Assembly: GCF_001422925.1 (NCBI RefSeq)
Contig: NZ_LMNI01000001.1
Span: 178,075-242,074 of the forward strand
Reading direction: 5' to 3'
DNA from: Microbacterium sp. Leaf288
GTDB lineage: Bacteria; Actinomycetota; Actinomycetes; Actinomycetales; Microbacteriaceae
Length of the DNA: 64,000 bases
Positions within the stretch are counted from its first letter, which is position 1. Each line of letters begins with the position of its first letter. A model generated the notes under the pieces. The model did no database searches. It was given only the letters and a program-made list of their open reading frames with translations, and was not told the origin of the DNA. Made by a program: the position numbers and the translations under genes. Of this stretch, positions 1 to 9,569 are shown in pieces.

Positions 1-2
1 CC

Positions 3-650
3 GCCCTGCTGCTGGCCGACGCGCGACTGCCCTCGGGCGGTCACGCCCACTCGGCGGGGGTCGAGCCCGCGGTGATGGCGGGGGTGGATGCTGCGCACCT
101 CGGTGCGTTCCTGCACGGCAGGGCCGCGACCACCACCCTCGTCGAGGCCGGCACCGCGGTCGCCGCCCGCCACGCCCGCCTCGCGGGCGGCGATCTCGAC
201 GCGGTCGAGGCCGCGTGGGCCGCCCGCACCCCGAGCAAGGCGCAGCGCGATGCCGCACGGCTGCTGGCACGCGGGTACCTCCGCGTCGGCGGCATGCTGC
301 TCCCGGGCGACGAGGCCATCGCCTCCTGGCGGCAGCGTCCGACCCCGCCGCCGCGCCCCTGCGTGCTCGGCGTCATCGCCGCCGGGCTCGACATCGCGCC
401 GCTCGAGCTCGCGCGACTCGTCGTCTACGAAGACATGCAGGCCGCGACTGCCGCCGTGCTCAAACTCGAGCCGCGCGATCCGCTCGAGCTCGTGTCGCTC
501 GTGGTCGAACTGTGCGGTCGCGTCGAGGGTCGCCTCGCCGCGATCGCCGCGATCACCGGCCCCGCCGACATCCCCGCACTCACCGCACCACAATCCGAAG
601 CGTGGGCCGAAGCCCACGCGCGATCCAACAGGAGGCTCTTCCGTGCCTGA
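3..650 (+). CDS. ureF: Urease accessory protein UreF (5' end outside window)
   Basis: UreF works with UreD and UreG to load nickel and CO2 into apo-urease, stimulating and gating the UreG GTPase step. The reading frame is open from the first bases of the window, so the N-terminus and start lie upstream. The first visible residues, [18 protein letters not shown], are the conserved N-terminal UreF helix, so only a few residues should be missing. The protein is all-helical, Ala/Arg/Leu-rich, and ends RRLFRA. Its stop overlaps the ureG start by 8 bp, indicating translational coupling. The structural genes ureABC and ureE are presumably just upstream. Confidence 0.93.
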   Translation, partial: ALLLADARLPSGGHAHSAGVEPAVMAGVDAAHLGAFLHGRAATTTLVEAGTAVAARHARLAGGDLDAVEAAWAARTPSKAQRDAARLLARGYLRVGGMLLPGDEAIASWRQRPTPPPRPCVLGVIAAGLDIAPLELARLVVYEDMQAATAAVLKLEPRDPLELVSLVVELCGRVEGRLAAIAAITGPADIPALTAPQSEAWAEAHARSNRRLFRA

Positions 651-1404
651 ATCCGCCGCATCCCGTGCTCTGCGCCTCGGCGTCGCCGGTCCCGTCGGCA
701 CCGGCAAGTCATCGCTCATCGCGACGATCTGCCGTGCCCTCGCCGACGAGATCCGCATCGGCGTCATCACCAACGACATCTACACCGATGAGGACGCCCG
801 CTTCCTCCGGTCGGCGGGCGTCCTCGAGCCCGAGCGCATCATCGCCGTCGAGACCGGCGCGTGCCCGCACACCGCGATCCGCGACGACGTCACGGCCAAC
901 CTGCTGGCCGCCGAAGACCTCGAGCGCGCGTTCGCGCCGCTCGACATGGTCGTGATCGAATCCGGCGGCGACAACCTCACCGCCACGTTCTCGCCCGCCC
1001 TCGTCGATGCGCAGATCTTCGTGCTCGACGTCGCCGGCGGCGGCGACGTCGCTCGCAAGGGCGGACCCGGCATCGGCCGCGCGGACCTCCTGGTCGTCAA
1101 CAAGACCGACCTCGCCCCCTATGTCGGCGTGGACGTCCCGCAGATGGTCGCCGATGCCACAGCCGCACGCGACGACCGGCCCGTACTCGCCCTGTCGCGC
1201 ACCGACGCCCCGTCGGTGGCCGCGCTGCGCGCGTGGGTGCTCTCCGTCCTGGCCGCACACCGCGCCGGCTCGCACATCCCGCAGGACCCGGGCCCCATGG
1301 CACCCCACTTCCACGCCGATGAGGACGGCACCGGCTTCCTTCACACCCACGAGGACGGCGAGGCGCCGCACGCGCACAGCCACGCCGATCACGTGCACCC
1401 GTGA
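643..1404 (+). CDS. ureG: Urease accessory GTPase UreG with His-rich C-terminus
   Basis: UreG is the SIMIBI GTPase that delivers Ni2+ to urease. Visible motifs: P-loop GPVGTGKSS near residues 15-23, the nickel-binding Cys-Pro-His triad in [18 protein letters not shown], and the guanine motif NKTDL. The start is GTG at 643, seven bases after GGAGG (631-635); the protein is 253 residues. The last 33 residues are unusual: they hold eight histidines interleaved with Asp/Glu ([25 protein letters not shown]). UreG or HypB proteins that store nickel more often carry the His stretch at the N-terminus. The tail probably buffers nickel (inference). The stop overlaps the ureD start by 4 bp. Confidence 0.96.
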   Translation: MPESAASRALRLGVAGPVGTGKSSLIATICRALADEIRIGVITNDIYTDEDARFLRSAGVLEPERIIAVETGACPHTAIRDDVTANLLAAEDLERAFAPLDMVVIESGGDNLTATFSPALVDAQIFVLDVAGGGDVARKGGPGIGRADLLVVNKTDLAPYVGVDVPQMVADATAARDDRPVLALSRTDAPSVAALRAWVLSVLAAHRAGSHIPQDPGPMAPHFHADEDGTGFLHTHEDGEAPHAHSHADHVHP

Positions 1405-2132
1405 TCCCCACCGTCGTCGACATCTCGCCCCGCGGGGAGGGGGTGTCCTGTCTGCTGGAGGGCGAGCTCGTCGTGCCACGCCTCGTGCGGCGGCACGGGA
1501 GATCGGTCGAAGTGGCGCTGGTCGCCGGGCGCGCCATGCTCCTCCCCGGCGACGACGTGCGAATTCGGATCACCGTCGGCGAGGGCTGCACTCTCCGCCT
1601 CGTCGACATCGGCGGCCTCGTCGTCTACGGGCGTCCGGGCGAGACTGGCGACGCGTCGCAGTGGCACGCCCGCGTCGACGTCGAGCCCGGTGCGCGGCTC
1701 GCCTGGGACGGTCTTCCGACCGTGATCACGGATGCCGGTTCCCTCACGCGGTCGCTGACCATCACGCTCGGCCGCGATGCGTCGGCGGTCTTGCGCGAGA
1801 CCCTCGTCCTCGGCCGCACCGGAGAGCGCGGAGGCCGGCTCACGGCGAACACGGATGTCTCGGACGCGCGGGGCCCCATCGTCCGCGAAGCCCTCGAGGT
1901 GCGCGGCGACTCCCGCGTGCCCGGCATCCTCGGAGCGAACCGGGTCATGGACAGCATCATCTCCGTCGGCGACCAGGCGCATGTCGCCGATGTCCCCGGG
2001 GCGACCCGCCTCGAGCTCGACAGAGCAGGGTCGGTGGTGCGCTATCTCGGCGAGTCTGCGCACGACAGCCCGCTGGGCGGCGTCCTCCTCGACGCCGCTC
2101 TGCTCGACCGGGAGCCTGCGCATGTCGTTTGA
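1401..2132 (+). CDS. ureD: Urease accessory protein UreD (UreH)
   Basis: UreD is the scaffold that binds apo-urease and carries nickel from the UreF/UreG complex to the active site. The 243-residue product starts at GTG 1401, overlapping the ureG stop (GTGA). It shows the beta-rich pattern of the family, including an N-terminal [14 protein letters not shown] strand pair and a central TEGC-like segment [13 protein letters not shown]. It is a little shorter than many UreD proteins (about 270 residues). Identity rests partly on position after ureF and ureG. The next gene, a nickel permease, starts inside its 3' end. Confidence 0.85.
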   Translation: MIPTVVDISPRGEGVSCLLEGELVVPRLVRRHGRSVEVALVAGRAMLLPGDDVRIRITVGEGCTLRLVDIGGLVVYGRPGETGDASQWHARVDVEPGARLAWDGLPTVITDAGSLTRSLTITLGRDASAVLRETLVLGRTGERGGRLTANTDVSDARGPIVREALEVRGDSRVPGILGANRVMDSIISVGDQAHVADVPGATRLELDRAGSVVRYLGESAHDSPLGGVLLDAALLDREPAHVV

Positions 2133-3228
2133 GAACACGAAGGAATCGGCACGCTCGGGGGCGGAGCCTCTTGCCACCGATGAAGCCGGGAACGAGGCAT
2201 CCATGAATCGCATCACACCGACCGCGCGCCGCGTGCTGATCGTCGCCGGCGCACTGCTGCTCGTCAGCTGGGCGCTGTTCACGATCGTGGTGCTGCCCGC
2301 GGACTATCAGGCCGGGACGTCCACGTTCGGGATCGGTCTGGCCGTCACCGCCTTCGTGCTCGGCATGCGCCATGCGTTCGACGCCGACCACATCGCAGCC
2401 ATCGACAACACCAGCCGCAAACTGGTGGACGACGGGAAGGACCCTTCGAGCGTCGGCCTGTGGTTCGCGCTGGGGCATTCCACCGTCGTGCTGGTCGCGG
2501 TCGGTCTCGTCACCGCCGGCGTCGGAGCGCTGACCGCCCAGATCGGGGCGGAAGGTTCTCCGCTGGAGATCTTCACCGGCGTCTGGGGCCCGACGGTGTC
2601 GAGCATCTTCCTCCTGGCCATGGCGACGGCGAACCTGGTCATCCTCGTTCGGCTTCTCCGTCGCGCGCGGGGGGACGCCGCCGGTGAGGGCGCCCTGCCC
2701 GGTGGTGTGATCTCGCTGCTCATCGCGCGGACCGCGGCGACCCTGGATGCCCCGTGGAAGATGTTCGTCGTGGGCCTCCTCTTCGGGTTGGGATTCGACA
2801 CCGCCTCGACGATCGCGCTGCTCCTGATCGCGGGCGGGGCGGGCATCGTCATGCCGTGGTACGCCGCGATGGTGCTGCCGCTGCTGTTCACCGCAGGGAT
2901 GGTGACGTGCGACGGCCTCAACAGCATCGTCACGGCGGGGCTCTACCGATGGTCGGCGGATCGTCCCGAGAGGCGGCGACGCTACAACGCCGCCCTCATC
3001 CTGCTCTCGGTCACCGTCGCATTCATCGTCGGAACCGTCGGCCTGTGCGGCGTGCTCGTCGACTCCGCCGGGGTCCGGTGGGCGCCCGTCGAGGCCATCG
3101 CGGAGACGAACCTCGATTCGTTCGGACTGATCATCGTGGGGACGCTGCTCATCGCCTGGCTCATCAGCTGGATCTTCGCCCGCTCGCCCCGCACGGCCGG
3201 AAGGCCCAGATCATGGCGTCAGGTCTGA
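2122..3228 (+). CDS. NiCoT-family nickel/cobalt permease
   Basis: Proton-driven Ni2+/Co2+ importer of the HoxN/NixA (NiCoT) family. The signature RHAFDADHIAAIDN (HX4DH) sits in the second membrane segment, followed by LGHSTVV and LLFGLGFDTAS, all diagnostic. About eight hydrophobic segments are visible, with a charged cytoplasmic loop (RLLRRARGDAA) in the middle. ATG 2122 has GGGAG at the right distance and overlaps ureD; ATG 2203 (MNRITPTARR) is an alternative that would shorten the protein from 368 to 341 residues. Its place at the end of the ure operon indicates nickel supply for urease. The 3' end overlaps the convergent aquaporin by 10 bp. Confidence 0.93.
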   Translation: MSFENTKESARSGAEPLATDEAGNEASMNRITPTARRVLIVAGALLLVSWALFTIVVLPADYQAGTSTFGIGLAVTAFVLGMRHAFDADHIAAIDNTSRKLVDDGKDPSSVGLWFALGHSTVVLVAVGLVTAGVGALTAQIGAEGSPLEIFTGVWGPTVSSIFLLAMATANLVILVRLLRRARGDAAGEGALPGGVISLLIARTAATLDAPWKMFVVGLLFGLGFDTASTIALLLIAGGAGIVMPWYAAMVLPLLFTAGMVTCDGLNSIVTAGLYRWSADRPERRRRYNAALILLSVTVAFIVGTVGLCGVLVDSAGVRWAPVEAIAETNLDSFGLIIVGTLLIAWLISWIFARSPRTAGRPRSWRQV

Positions 3229-4037
3229 TCCGAGCTGCCGGTCTCGGTGAAGAGGTTCCCCTGCGCTGCAGCGGAGCCCGACTCGCCCCCACCCCGTCCC
3301 CGCAGGACGAACGCGATGCCGACCGCGATCACAGCGCCGACAAGTGGGCCGGCGACGTAGACCCAGTAGTCGGTGAACGTGAGACTGGCGAGATCCGGGC
3401 CGAAGGTTCTGGCCGGATTCATCGATGCTCCTGAGATCGGGCTTGCCCACAGACCCGCGAGGGCGATGTACCCGCCCACGCCGAGCGCCCCGAAGATGCC
3501 GATGTTCTGGGCCCCGGACGCCGTCCCCAGGATGACGCTCACGAGACCGAGGGTGAGCACCGCCTCCATGACGAAGGCGGGCCCCGCACCATACGACTCG
3601 GCAGGGTAGTTCGAGCCGTAGGTGGCCGACACTCCGACCACCCATTGCAGGAAGAGCGCCGCCAGCGTCGCGCCGGCGAGCTGGGCGACGATGTAGCCCG
3701 GCACTCTTCGCCACGGGAAGTCGCGCCTCAGCGCGAACGCGATGCTCACGGCCGGATTCAGATGCGCACCCGACACCTTGCCCATGAACAGGATGATCCC
3801 CATCACCATCAGCGCGGGTGCGACGACCGCGGCCGCGCGCGAGATCGTCCCCGGGAACGCCTGCCCCATCATTCCGGCGCCGGCAGCCACGAGCACCAGC
3901 AGAAAGGTGCCGTACAGCTCGGAGACCAGGCGCCGCCACTCCTGATGCGGATCACGGAAGTCCGCCATCGGGCCTTCCATGTCTCGATGGACCCATCGCA
4001 GGAACTCTTGCTCGGTGCGCTCGATTCCACCGCTCAT
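3219..4037 (-). CDS. Aquaporin / MIP-family channel
   Basis: Membrane channel of the major intrinsic protein family, moving water or small neutral solutes. Six hydrophobic segments and the two half-helix pore motifs are present: GAHLNPAVS in the first half and GASMNPARTFGPD in the second. The Asn-Pro-Ala boxes and the Arg after the second one (selectivity filter) are intact. The cytoplasmic N-terminus before the first helix is about 45 residues and Glu/Arg-rich. I chose ATG 4037 (MSGGIERTEQ), with a GGAG-type ribosome site, over the more upstream in-frame ATG at 4118. Length is 272 residues. Single gene, convergent with the nickel permease. The substrate cannot be told from sequence alone. 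Confidence 0.93.
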   Translation of the reverse strand: MSGGIERTEQEFLRWVHRDMEGPMADFRDPHQEWRRLVSELYGTFLLVLVAAGAGMMGQAFPGTISRAAAVVAPALMVMGIILFMGKVSGAHLNPAVSIAFALRRDFPWRRVPGYIVAQLAGATLAALFLQWVVGVSATYGSNYPAESYGAGPAFVMEAVLTLGLVSVILGTASGAQNIGIFGALGVGGYIALAGLWASPISGASMNPARTFGPDLASLTFTDYWVYVAGPLVGAVIAVGIAFVLRGRGGGESGSAAAQGNLFTETGSSDQT

Positions 4038-4229
4038 GACGACGCTCCATCCCTTGTGAAACCGGCGAGGTGAAGGGACCCGGCGCTCACAGTAGACCTT
4101 CGGGCGGGCCGTCGCCACCGGTCTCTCCGCTCGGACGAGCCGGCGCCCCGCGGAACCGGCGCCTCAGATCCGATCGGAGCGGTGCTCCGAACAACCGTCG
4201 AGCACTCGGCTCGTGGATGGGGGTGCACG

Positions 4230-5801
4230 GTGACCGTACGTCGCCCGCGCAGGTTCTTCGCGCTCGCCGCGCTCGCAGGCGTGGTCAGCGCAGCGGTGTT
4301 CCTCGCGGCTGCCGAGGTGCTCGCCCTCTTGGTGGCGCACGATGCCAGTCCGATCCTGGCCGTCGGATCGTTCGTGATCGACGTCGTGCCGCAACCGCTG
4401 AAGGAACTCGCCATCTCCACGTTCGGCGAGTTCGACAAGGTCGCCCTGCTGGCAGGACTCGGGCTCGCGGTGGTGATCGCCTCCGCGATCGCGGGGGTGC
4501 TGCAGTTCGTGAGGCCGCCCCTCGGCGTCGTCGCGCTCGGTCTCGCCGGGGCGCTCTCGGTCGCGGCGATCGTGACACGGGCCGGCGCCACCCCGCTCGC
4601 GTTCCTGCCGCCGGTGATCGGAGCGGTCGCGGGTTCGATCGTGCTGGTCGTGCTCTGCCGGTGCCTTCGAGGATGGCAGAGTGCGATCGTTCCGCCGGAG
4701 CCTGGTGAGCAGGCGAGCACGAGTCGCTCGGGTGTGGATCGGCGCCGGTTCTTCGTCATCGCCGGTGTCGCCGGTGCATCCGCGGTGATCGTCGGCGTGA
4801 CGGCGAGAGCCGTGAGCATGGCCACCTCGTCCGTGGAGGCGGTTCGGCGTGCCTTGCGCCTCCCCGCGGCACGATCGACCGTGACGGTGCCTGCGGGCGC
4901 GGAGTTCGACATCCCCGGCCTCACGCCCCTGTTCACGCCCAATGGGGACTTCTACCGGGTCGACACGGCCCTCACCGTGCCCACCGTGAATCCCGACAGC
5001 TGGCGGCTGGTGGTCGACGGCATGGTCGACCGACGTGTCGAGCTCGGCTTCGAGGAGCTGCTCGCGATGGGGCTGGACGAGTACGCGATCACGCTGACCT
5101 GTGTGTCCAACGTGGTCGGCGGCGAGCTCGTCGGAAACGCCATGTGGCTGGGCGTGCCGGTGCGCGACGTCCTCCGCCTCGCCGGGCCGCGATCCGGCGC
5201 CGACATGGTGCTCTCTCGCAGCGTCGACGGCTATACGGCCAGCACCCCGCTGTCCGCCCTCACCGATGACGGGCTCGACGCGATCCTCGCCGTCGCGATG
5301 AACGGCGAGCCGCTGCCACTCGAGCACGGATTCCCCGTCCGGATGGTGGTGCCCGGTCTCTACGGCTATGTCTCGGCCACCAAGTGGCTGACCGAGCTGA
5401 AGGTCACCACGTTCGCGCAGGACGAGGCCTACTGGACGCCCCGCGGCTACAGCGCGGAGGCGCCGATCAAGTTCTCGTCGAGGATCGACACCCCGAAGAT
5501 CGGCAAGCCGGTCGCGGCGGGCCGCATCCCGATCGCCGGCGTCGCATGGGCGCAGTCCGTCGGCATCCAAGGCGTCGAAGTGCGCATCGACGACGGCGCC
5601 TGGCAGCCCGCGACACTCTCGACTCCGATCAACACCGACACGTGGGTGCAGTGGTTCCTGGAATGGGATGCCGCACCCGGCACTCACTACGTCTCGGTGC
5701 GGGCGACGAACAAGAACGGCGAACTGCAGCGCGAAGAGGTGGCACCGATCGCGCCGAACGGGTCATCGGGCTGGCAGAGGTCTCTTATCTCGGTGACCTG
5801 A
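4230..5801 (+). CDS. Membrane-anchored sulfite-oxidase-fold molybdopterin oxidoreductase
   Basis: 523-residue protein. The N-terminal 190 residues hold about five hydrophobic segments. A SUOX-type molybdopterin-binding domain follows (roughly residues 230-400), then a C-terminal dimerisation-like beta domain (IPIAGVAWAQSVGIQGVEVRIDDG). The Mo-coordinating cysteine is likely that in LTCVSNVVGGELVGNAMW. The conserved FPVRMVVPGLYGYVSATKW segment is present. The active domain should sit on the outer face of the membrane. GTG 4230 follows a GATGGGGG ribosome site; an in-frame start at 4182 is possible. The 3' end overlaps aztA by 17 bp, convergently. No haem-binding subunit is adjacent, so electron acceptor and substrate are unknown. 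Confidence 0.88.
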   Translation: MTVRRPRRFFALAALAGVVSAAVFLAAAEVLALLVAHDASPILAVGSFVIDVVPQPLKELAISTFGEFDKVALLAGLGLAVVIASAIAGVLQFVRPPLGVVALGLAGALSVAAIVTRAGATPLAFLPPVIGAVAGSIVLVVLCRCLRGWQSAIVPPEPGEQASTSRSGVDRRRFFVIAGVAGASAVIVGVTARAVSMATSSVEAVRRALRLPAARSTVTVPAGAEFDIPGLTPLFTPNGDFYRVDTALTVPTVNPDSWRLVVDGMVDRRVELGFEELLAMGLDEYAITLTCVSNVVGGELVGNAMWLGVPVRDVLRLAGPRSGADMVLSRSVDGYTASTPLSALTDDGLDAILAVAMNGEPLPLEHGFPVRMVVPGLYGYVSATKWLTELKVTTFAQDEAYWTPRGYSAEAPIKFSSRIDTPKIGKPVAAGRIPIAGVAWAQSVGIQGVEVRIDDGAWQPATLSTPINTDTWVQWFLEWDAAPGTHYVSVRATNKNGELQREEVAPIAPNGSSGWQRSLISVT

Positions 5802-6432
5802 TGCCCGCGTCGAGGCGAACCACGACGTCCGCAGCATCGATCACCGCTTGATCGTGACTGACGCACACCACGGCGACGCCGCGATCCGCCTCCGATCTCA
5901 TCGCACCGAGGATCCGTCTCGCGCTGTCCAGGTCGAGCGCGGTCGTGGGTTCGTCGAGCAGGAGGGCGTCGGCTCGGCGCGCCAACCCCTGCGCGAGGAG
6001 GGCCCGCTGCTGCTGTCCTCCCGACAGCGCCGGGAATGGCGCCCGCTGGAGGGTGGTGAGGTCGAGGCGATCGAGGGCGGCATCGACCGCCTCTCGTGCC
6101 GCGCGATCCAGCCGGCGCCACGCGCCGACCCGCCCCCACGCTCCCACAGTGACGACATCGCGCACGGTGAGCGGCAGGGTCGGCGAGATCGCCGCGCGTT
6201 GAGGCACGAAGGCCCGTGACGCCGCGCGAATCGCGACGCTGCCTGCACGCGGTGCGATCGTTCCCGCGAGCACCTCGAGCAGCGTCGACTTGCCGGCGCC
6301 GTTCGGCCCGGCGATCACGGTGAGGGTGCCCCCAGCCGCGTCGAAGTCGACGTCACGCAGTGCCGGCGTCCCGGCATGGTCCACGAAGACCGCGCGCAGA
6401 GACAGCGCTGCGGACGTCGTTCGGAAGGGCAC
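5785..6432 (-). CDS. aztA: Zinc ABC transporter ATPase AztA
   Basis: ATP-binding subunit of the Mn/Zn-type ABC importer encoded by the divergent aztB/aztC genes. Motifs: Walker A GPNGAGKST near residues 38-46, Q-loop VPQRAAIS, signature LSGGQQQR, Walker B LLLDEPTTALD, switch His in CVSHD. Length is 215 residues, normal for the family. The start is GTG 6432, about 20 bp from the Zur-like palindrome. No clear Shine-Dalgarno is seen, so the message may be leaderless or nearly so. It is transcribed away from aztB, while in the founding Paracoccus aztABCD cluster the genes are collinear; the shared control region should still coordinate them. Confidence 0.9.
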   Translation of the reverse strand: MPFRTTSAALSLRAVFVDHAGTPALRDVDFDAAGGTLTVIAGPNGAGKSTLLEVLAGTIAPRAGSVAIRAASRAFVPQRAAISPTLPLTVRDVVTVGAWGRVGAWRRLDRAAREAVDAALDRLDLTTLQRAPFPALSGGQQQRALLAQGLARRADALLLDEPTTALDLDSARRILGAMRSEADRGVAVVCVSHDQAVIDAADVVVRLDAGIRSPR

Positions 6433-6452
6433 GAGCTCAGCCTAACTGATTT

Positions 6453-6467
6453 TGAGAATCGTTCTCA
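6453..6467. promoter_or_regulatory. Zur-like operator between aztA and aztB
   Basis: TGAGAATCGTTCTCA is a perfect 15-bp palindrome (7-1-7) in the 56-bp divergent region. It resembles actinobacterial Zur boxes of the TGAnAAT...ATTnTCA type. The position, 20-22 bp from both start codons, allows one dimer site to block both promoters. Assignment to Zur rather than another Fur-family regulator is inferred from the zinc transporter genes on both sides. Confidence 0.82.
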
Positions 6468-6488
6468 TTAACGCTACGGTCGTCGCTC

Positions 6489-7331
6489 GTGACCTTCATG
6501 ACCGATCCGTTCACCCTGGAGTTCGTGCAGCGCGCCCTCCTCGGCGGCGGCCTCGTGGCCGTGCTGTGCGGTGTCGTCGGCACCTGGGTCGTCGCTCGCG
6601 GCATGGCGTTTCTGGGCGAGGCTCTCGGCCACGGAATGCTCCCGGGCGTCGCTCTGGCGACCCTGTTCGGTGTGCCCGTGCTGCTGGGCGCGGGCGTCAG
6701 CGCAGTGGCGATGAGTCTCGGCATCGGTGCGCTGCAGCGACGCGGGCGACTCTCGTACGACACCAGCATCGGCATGCTCTTCGTGGCCATGCTCGCGGCC
6801 GGCGTGATCGTCATCTCGCACTCGGGAAGCTTCGCGACGGATGCCACGGCCATCCTCTTCGGCGACATCCTCGCGATCTCGACCGAAGATCTGGTCGTGC
6901 TCGCCTGGGCGACGGGTATCGGCCTCGCGGTCGCCGCGGTGGCGCACCGCTCCCTCGTGGCGCTCGCGATCGACCGCAGAGTGGCGGCGGTGCTCGGGCT
7001 CCGGCCGAAGATCGCACAGGCCGCGCTGGTCGGCCTTGTCACACTCGCGGTGGTCGCGTCGTATCAGGCCGTGGGCTCGCTCCTGGTGGTGGGTCTCCTC
7101 ATCGCGCCGGCCGTCGCCGCCGGCCACTGGACTCGCCGCCTGCCGTCCACCATGGCCCTCGCGTGCGGCTTCGGCATCGCCGCCGTCGTTCTCGGCCTGC
7201 TGCTGTCGTGGCACGCGGGAACCGCCGCCGGCGCCTCCATCGCCCTCACCGCTGTGCTCCTCGCGGCGGCCTCGTGGGCCGCGCACGCCGCTCGTGTGCA
7301 CACGCTCACCACGCGCGGCGCCTTGGCCTGA
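6489..7331 (+). CDS. aztB: Zinc ABC transporter permease AztB
   Basis: Integral membrane subunit of the AztABC zinc importer (ABC-3 family). The 280-residue protein has about eight to nine hydrophobic segments. It carries family hallmarks such as ARGMAFLGEALGHGMLPGVA near residues 37-56, the SIGMLF stretch, and the AVGSLLVVGLLIAPA helix. GTG 6489 was taken as start; ATG 6498 (MTDPFT) is the alternative. It lies just downstream of the Zur-like palindrome and heads the + strand zinc operon aztB-aztD-aztC-aztD. Confidence 0.92.
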   Translation: MTFMTDPFTLEFVQRALLGGGLVAVLCGVVGTWVVARGMAFLGEALGHGMLPGVALATLFGVPVLLGAGVSAVAMSLGIGALQRRGRLSYDTSIGMLFVAMLAAGVIVISHSGSFATDATAILFGDILAISTEDLVVLAWATGIGLAVAAVAHRSLVALAIDRRVAAVLGLRPKIAQAALVGLVTLAVVASYQAVGSLLVVGLLIAPAVAAGHWTRRLPSTMALACGFGIAAVVLGLLLSWHAGTAAGASIALTAVLLAAASWAAHAARVHTLTTRGALA

Positions 7332-7388
7332 CCGAGAGGTCGGCGCCGCAGCATCCACCCCCCATCCGACGAAGGAACGAAAGCCCCC

Positions 7389-8621
7389 GTGCCCCACAGA
7401 TCTGCCCCGTTGACCGCCATGCTCACGCTTGCCATGCTCACGCTCACCGGCTGCGCGCGTGCCGAGGCCGACGCGCCCGCCGCGAGTCCCGAATCCACCG
7501 GCCATGGCGCCGTGGCCCGTGCGACCGAGATGAGCGAGCCTCCGCTCGCCGTGGTGACGATCGACCCGGGCGGCACCGTGCGCCAGCTCGACCTGCTCGA
7601 CGAGTCGGTCGCGGAGCTCGGCGAGGTACCGGTGGCATCTCGCGCGAGCAGCGACGGCCGCTACGTCTTCGCCGACGGTGGCGACGGGCTCTCGATCGTC
7701 GACAGCGGCCGGTGGACGTGGGACCACGTCGACCACTTCCACTACTATCTCGCCGCACCGAACATGCTGGGCGAGGTGCCGGGCCGCGGGCCTGCGACCG
7801 TGGCGACGACCTCGTCGTCGACCACCGGCGGTACCGGGGTCTTCTTCGCCGAGAGCGGCGAAGCGGTGCTCCTCGACACCGCGGCGATGTCGAGAGGCGA
7901 ACTCGTCGAGCGATTCCGCCTGGAGGTCGACCCCCACGACGGCTTGGTCGTGCCGATCGGCGGGTACGCGCTGGTGACACAGCCGCAGGCCGGGGTGGCG
8001 GCATCCGTCTCGGTGCTGGACGAGGATGGGATGCCGCAGCCCGGCGCCACCGCCGACTGCGCCGACGCGCGGGGCACTGTCACGACCCGTGTCGGTGCGG
8101 TCATCGGATGCGCCGACGGCGCGCTCCTCGCGACCCTCGTCGACGGCGGCGTGGAGCTCGAGCGGATCCCGTACCCCGCGGGCACGGCGGCTCCGCCGGC
8201 GACGGCGTTCGCGGGACGGGACGGCCGGCCCACGGTCGCCGGTCCGGCAGGAGACCAGGGCATCTGGCTGCTCGACACTCGCGAGCGCACCTGGACGCTG
8301 CTTGCGGTCGACCGACCGATCGTGCAGGCGACCGCCGTCGACGACGAGGCCCAGCACGTGCTCGCGCTCGCTGTGGACGGGCGGGTGCTGGTGATCGACG
8401 GGAAGACGGGGGCGTTGCTGTCGCAGACCGGGCCGCTGGTCGCGGACTCGCTCGCGACGGATGCCGGCAGCCCGACGCTGATCGCCGACCAGGCCCGCGC
8501 CTACCTCAACGGGCCGGCGGAGCAGGTCGTCTACGAGATCGACTTCGCCGACGCCGCCCGCATCTCGCGGACCTTCGCGACACCGACGGAACCCGCCCTG
8601 TTCGCGGAGACCGGTCGATGA
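7389..8621 (+). CDS. AztD-like zinc chaperone lipoprotein (first copy)
   Basis: 410-residue secreted lipoprotein: positively charged start, hydrophobic segment, and lipobox LTGC at residues 19-22. The rest has the repeating beta-strand pattern of a WD-like propeller, as in AztD, the periplasmic chaperone that passes zinc to AztC. A His-rich stretch WDHVDHFHYY near residue 118 is a candidate metal site. It begins at GTG 7389 after GAAGGAACGAAAG and overlaps the aztC start (ATGA). It is clearly related to, but diverged from, the second AztD at 9570-10784. In the known system there is one AztD; here two flank aztC. The zinc-chaperone role is inferred from family and context. Confidence 0.8.
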   Translation: MPHRSAPLTAMLTLAMLTLTGCARAEADAPAASPESTGHGAVARATEMSEPPLAVVTIDPGGTVRQLDLLDESVAELGEVPVASRASSDGRYVFADGGDGLSIVDSGRWTWDHVDHFHYYLAAPNMLGEVPGRGPATVATTSSSTTGGTGVFFAESGEAVLLDTAAMSRGELVERFRLEVDPHDGLVVPIGGYALVTQPQAGVAASVSVLDEDGMPQPGATADCADARGTVTTRVGAVIGCADGALLATLVDGGVELERIPYPAGTAAPPATAFAGRDGRPTVAGPAGDQGIWLLDTRERTWTLLAVDRPIVQATAVDDEAQHVLALAVDGRVLVIDGKTGALLSQTGPLVADSLATDAGSPTLIADQARAYLNGPAEQVVYEIDFADAARISRTFATPTEPALFAETGR

Positions 8622-9541
8622 GCCGGCGGGTGCCCGCAGCGCTCACCGCGCTGCTGACGGCCGGGCTCGCCGCATCCGTCCTCGCGGGGTGCGCGCCGGC
8701 AGACGATGAACGCCCGCTCGTCGTGGTGTCGACGAACATCCTCGGCGACGTCGTGGACCGGCTCGTCGGCGACGACGTCGAGGTGATGACGCTGATGCGG
8801 CCGGACGCCGATCCGCATTCCTTCGAGATCTCCGCACAGGATGCCGCGCGCCTGCGCACCGCCGACCTGCTGGTGTCGAACGGTCTGGGCCTCGAGGAAG
8901 GGTTGCAGCAGCACATCGACGCCGCCGTCGCCGAAGGAGTCGACAGCTTCGTCGCGGGCGAAGCCATCGCAGTGCTCGCATACGCCTCGGGCGATGCCGC
9001 CGGCACACCCGACCCGCACTTCTGGACCGACCCGGGCCGCATGATCGATGTCGTCGAAGCACTCGCTCCGCGCTTGTCCGCCCTGTCGGGGGTGGATGCA
9101 GGCGGTATCGACGCGCACGTCGACGCCTACCTCGCCGAGCTCGCAGCGCTCGAGGACGACATGACGACGGCGTTCGAGACGATTCCCGCGGAGCGCCGGG
9201 CACTGGTCACCAACCACCATGTCTTCGGCTATCTCGCCGAACGCTTCGGGTTCCGCATCGTGGGCGCCGCGATCCCCGGCGGTACGACACTGGCCGCGCC
9301 GAGTGCGGCCGACCTCGCCGACCTGGTGACCGCGATCGAAGAGAACGACGTGCCGGCGGTGTTCGCCGAGTCGTCCTCGCCGGACCGGCTGATGCAGGCC
9401 CTCGCGGCGGAGACCGATACGCACGTGGAGGTCGTGGAGCTGTACACCGAGTCGCTCACCGCCTCCGGCGGCGGCGCGGAGGACTACCTGACCATGATGC
9501 GCGAGAACACGCAGCGCATCGCCACCGGGCTCACGCGATGA
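8618..9541 (+). CDS. aztC: Zinc ABC transporter substrate-binding lipoprotein AztC
   Basis: Cluster A-I metal-binding lipoprotein that captures Zn2+ outside the membrane and hands it to AztB. Lipobox LAGC lies near residues 22-25. Conserved features: RPDADPHSFEIS (first zinc-binding His), DPHFWTDP (second), VTNHHVFGYLAERFGF (third), and the C-terminal FAESSSP loop supplying the acidic ligand. Length is 307 residues. The loop between the first two sites is short and lacks the long His-rich insert of ZnuA, as expected for AztC-type proteins. It overlaps the upstream aztD-like gene by 4 bp and is followed 28 bp later by the second aztD. Confidence 0.93.
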   Translation: MSRRVPAALTALLTAGLAASVLAGCAPADDERPLVVVSTNILGDVVDRLVGDDVEVMTLMRPDADPHSFEISAQDAARLRTADLLVSNGLGLEEGLQQHIDAAVAEGVDSFVAGEAIAVLAYASGDAAGTPDPHFWTDPGRMIDVVEALAPRLSALSGVDAGGIDAHVDAYLAELAALEDDMTTAFETIPAERRALVTNHHVFGYLAERFGFRIVGAAIPGGTTLAAPSAADLADLVTAIEENDVPAVFAESSSPDRLMQALAAETDTHVEVVELYTESLTASGGGAEDYLTMMRENTQRIATGLTR

Positions 9542-9569
9542 GCCCCACCCCCAAGAAAGAGGAACACCC

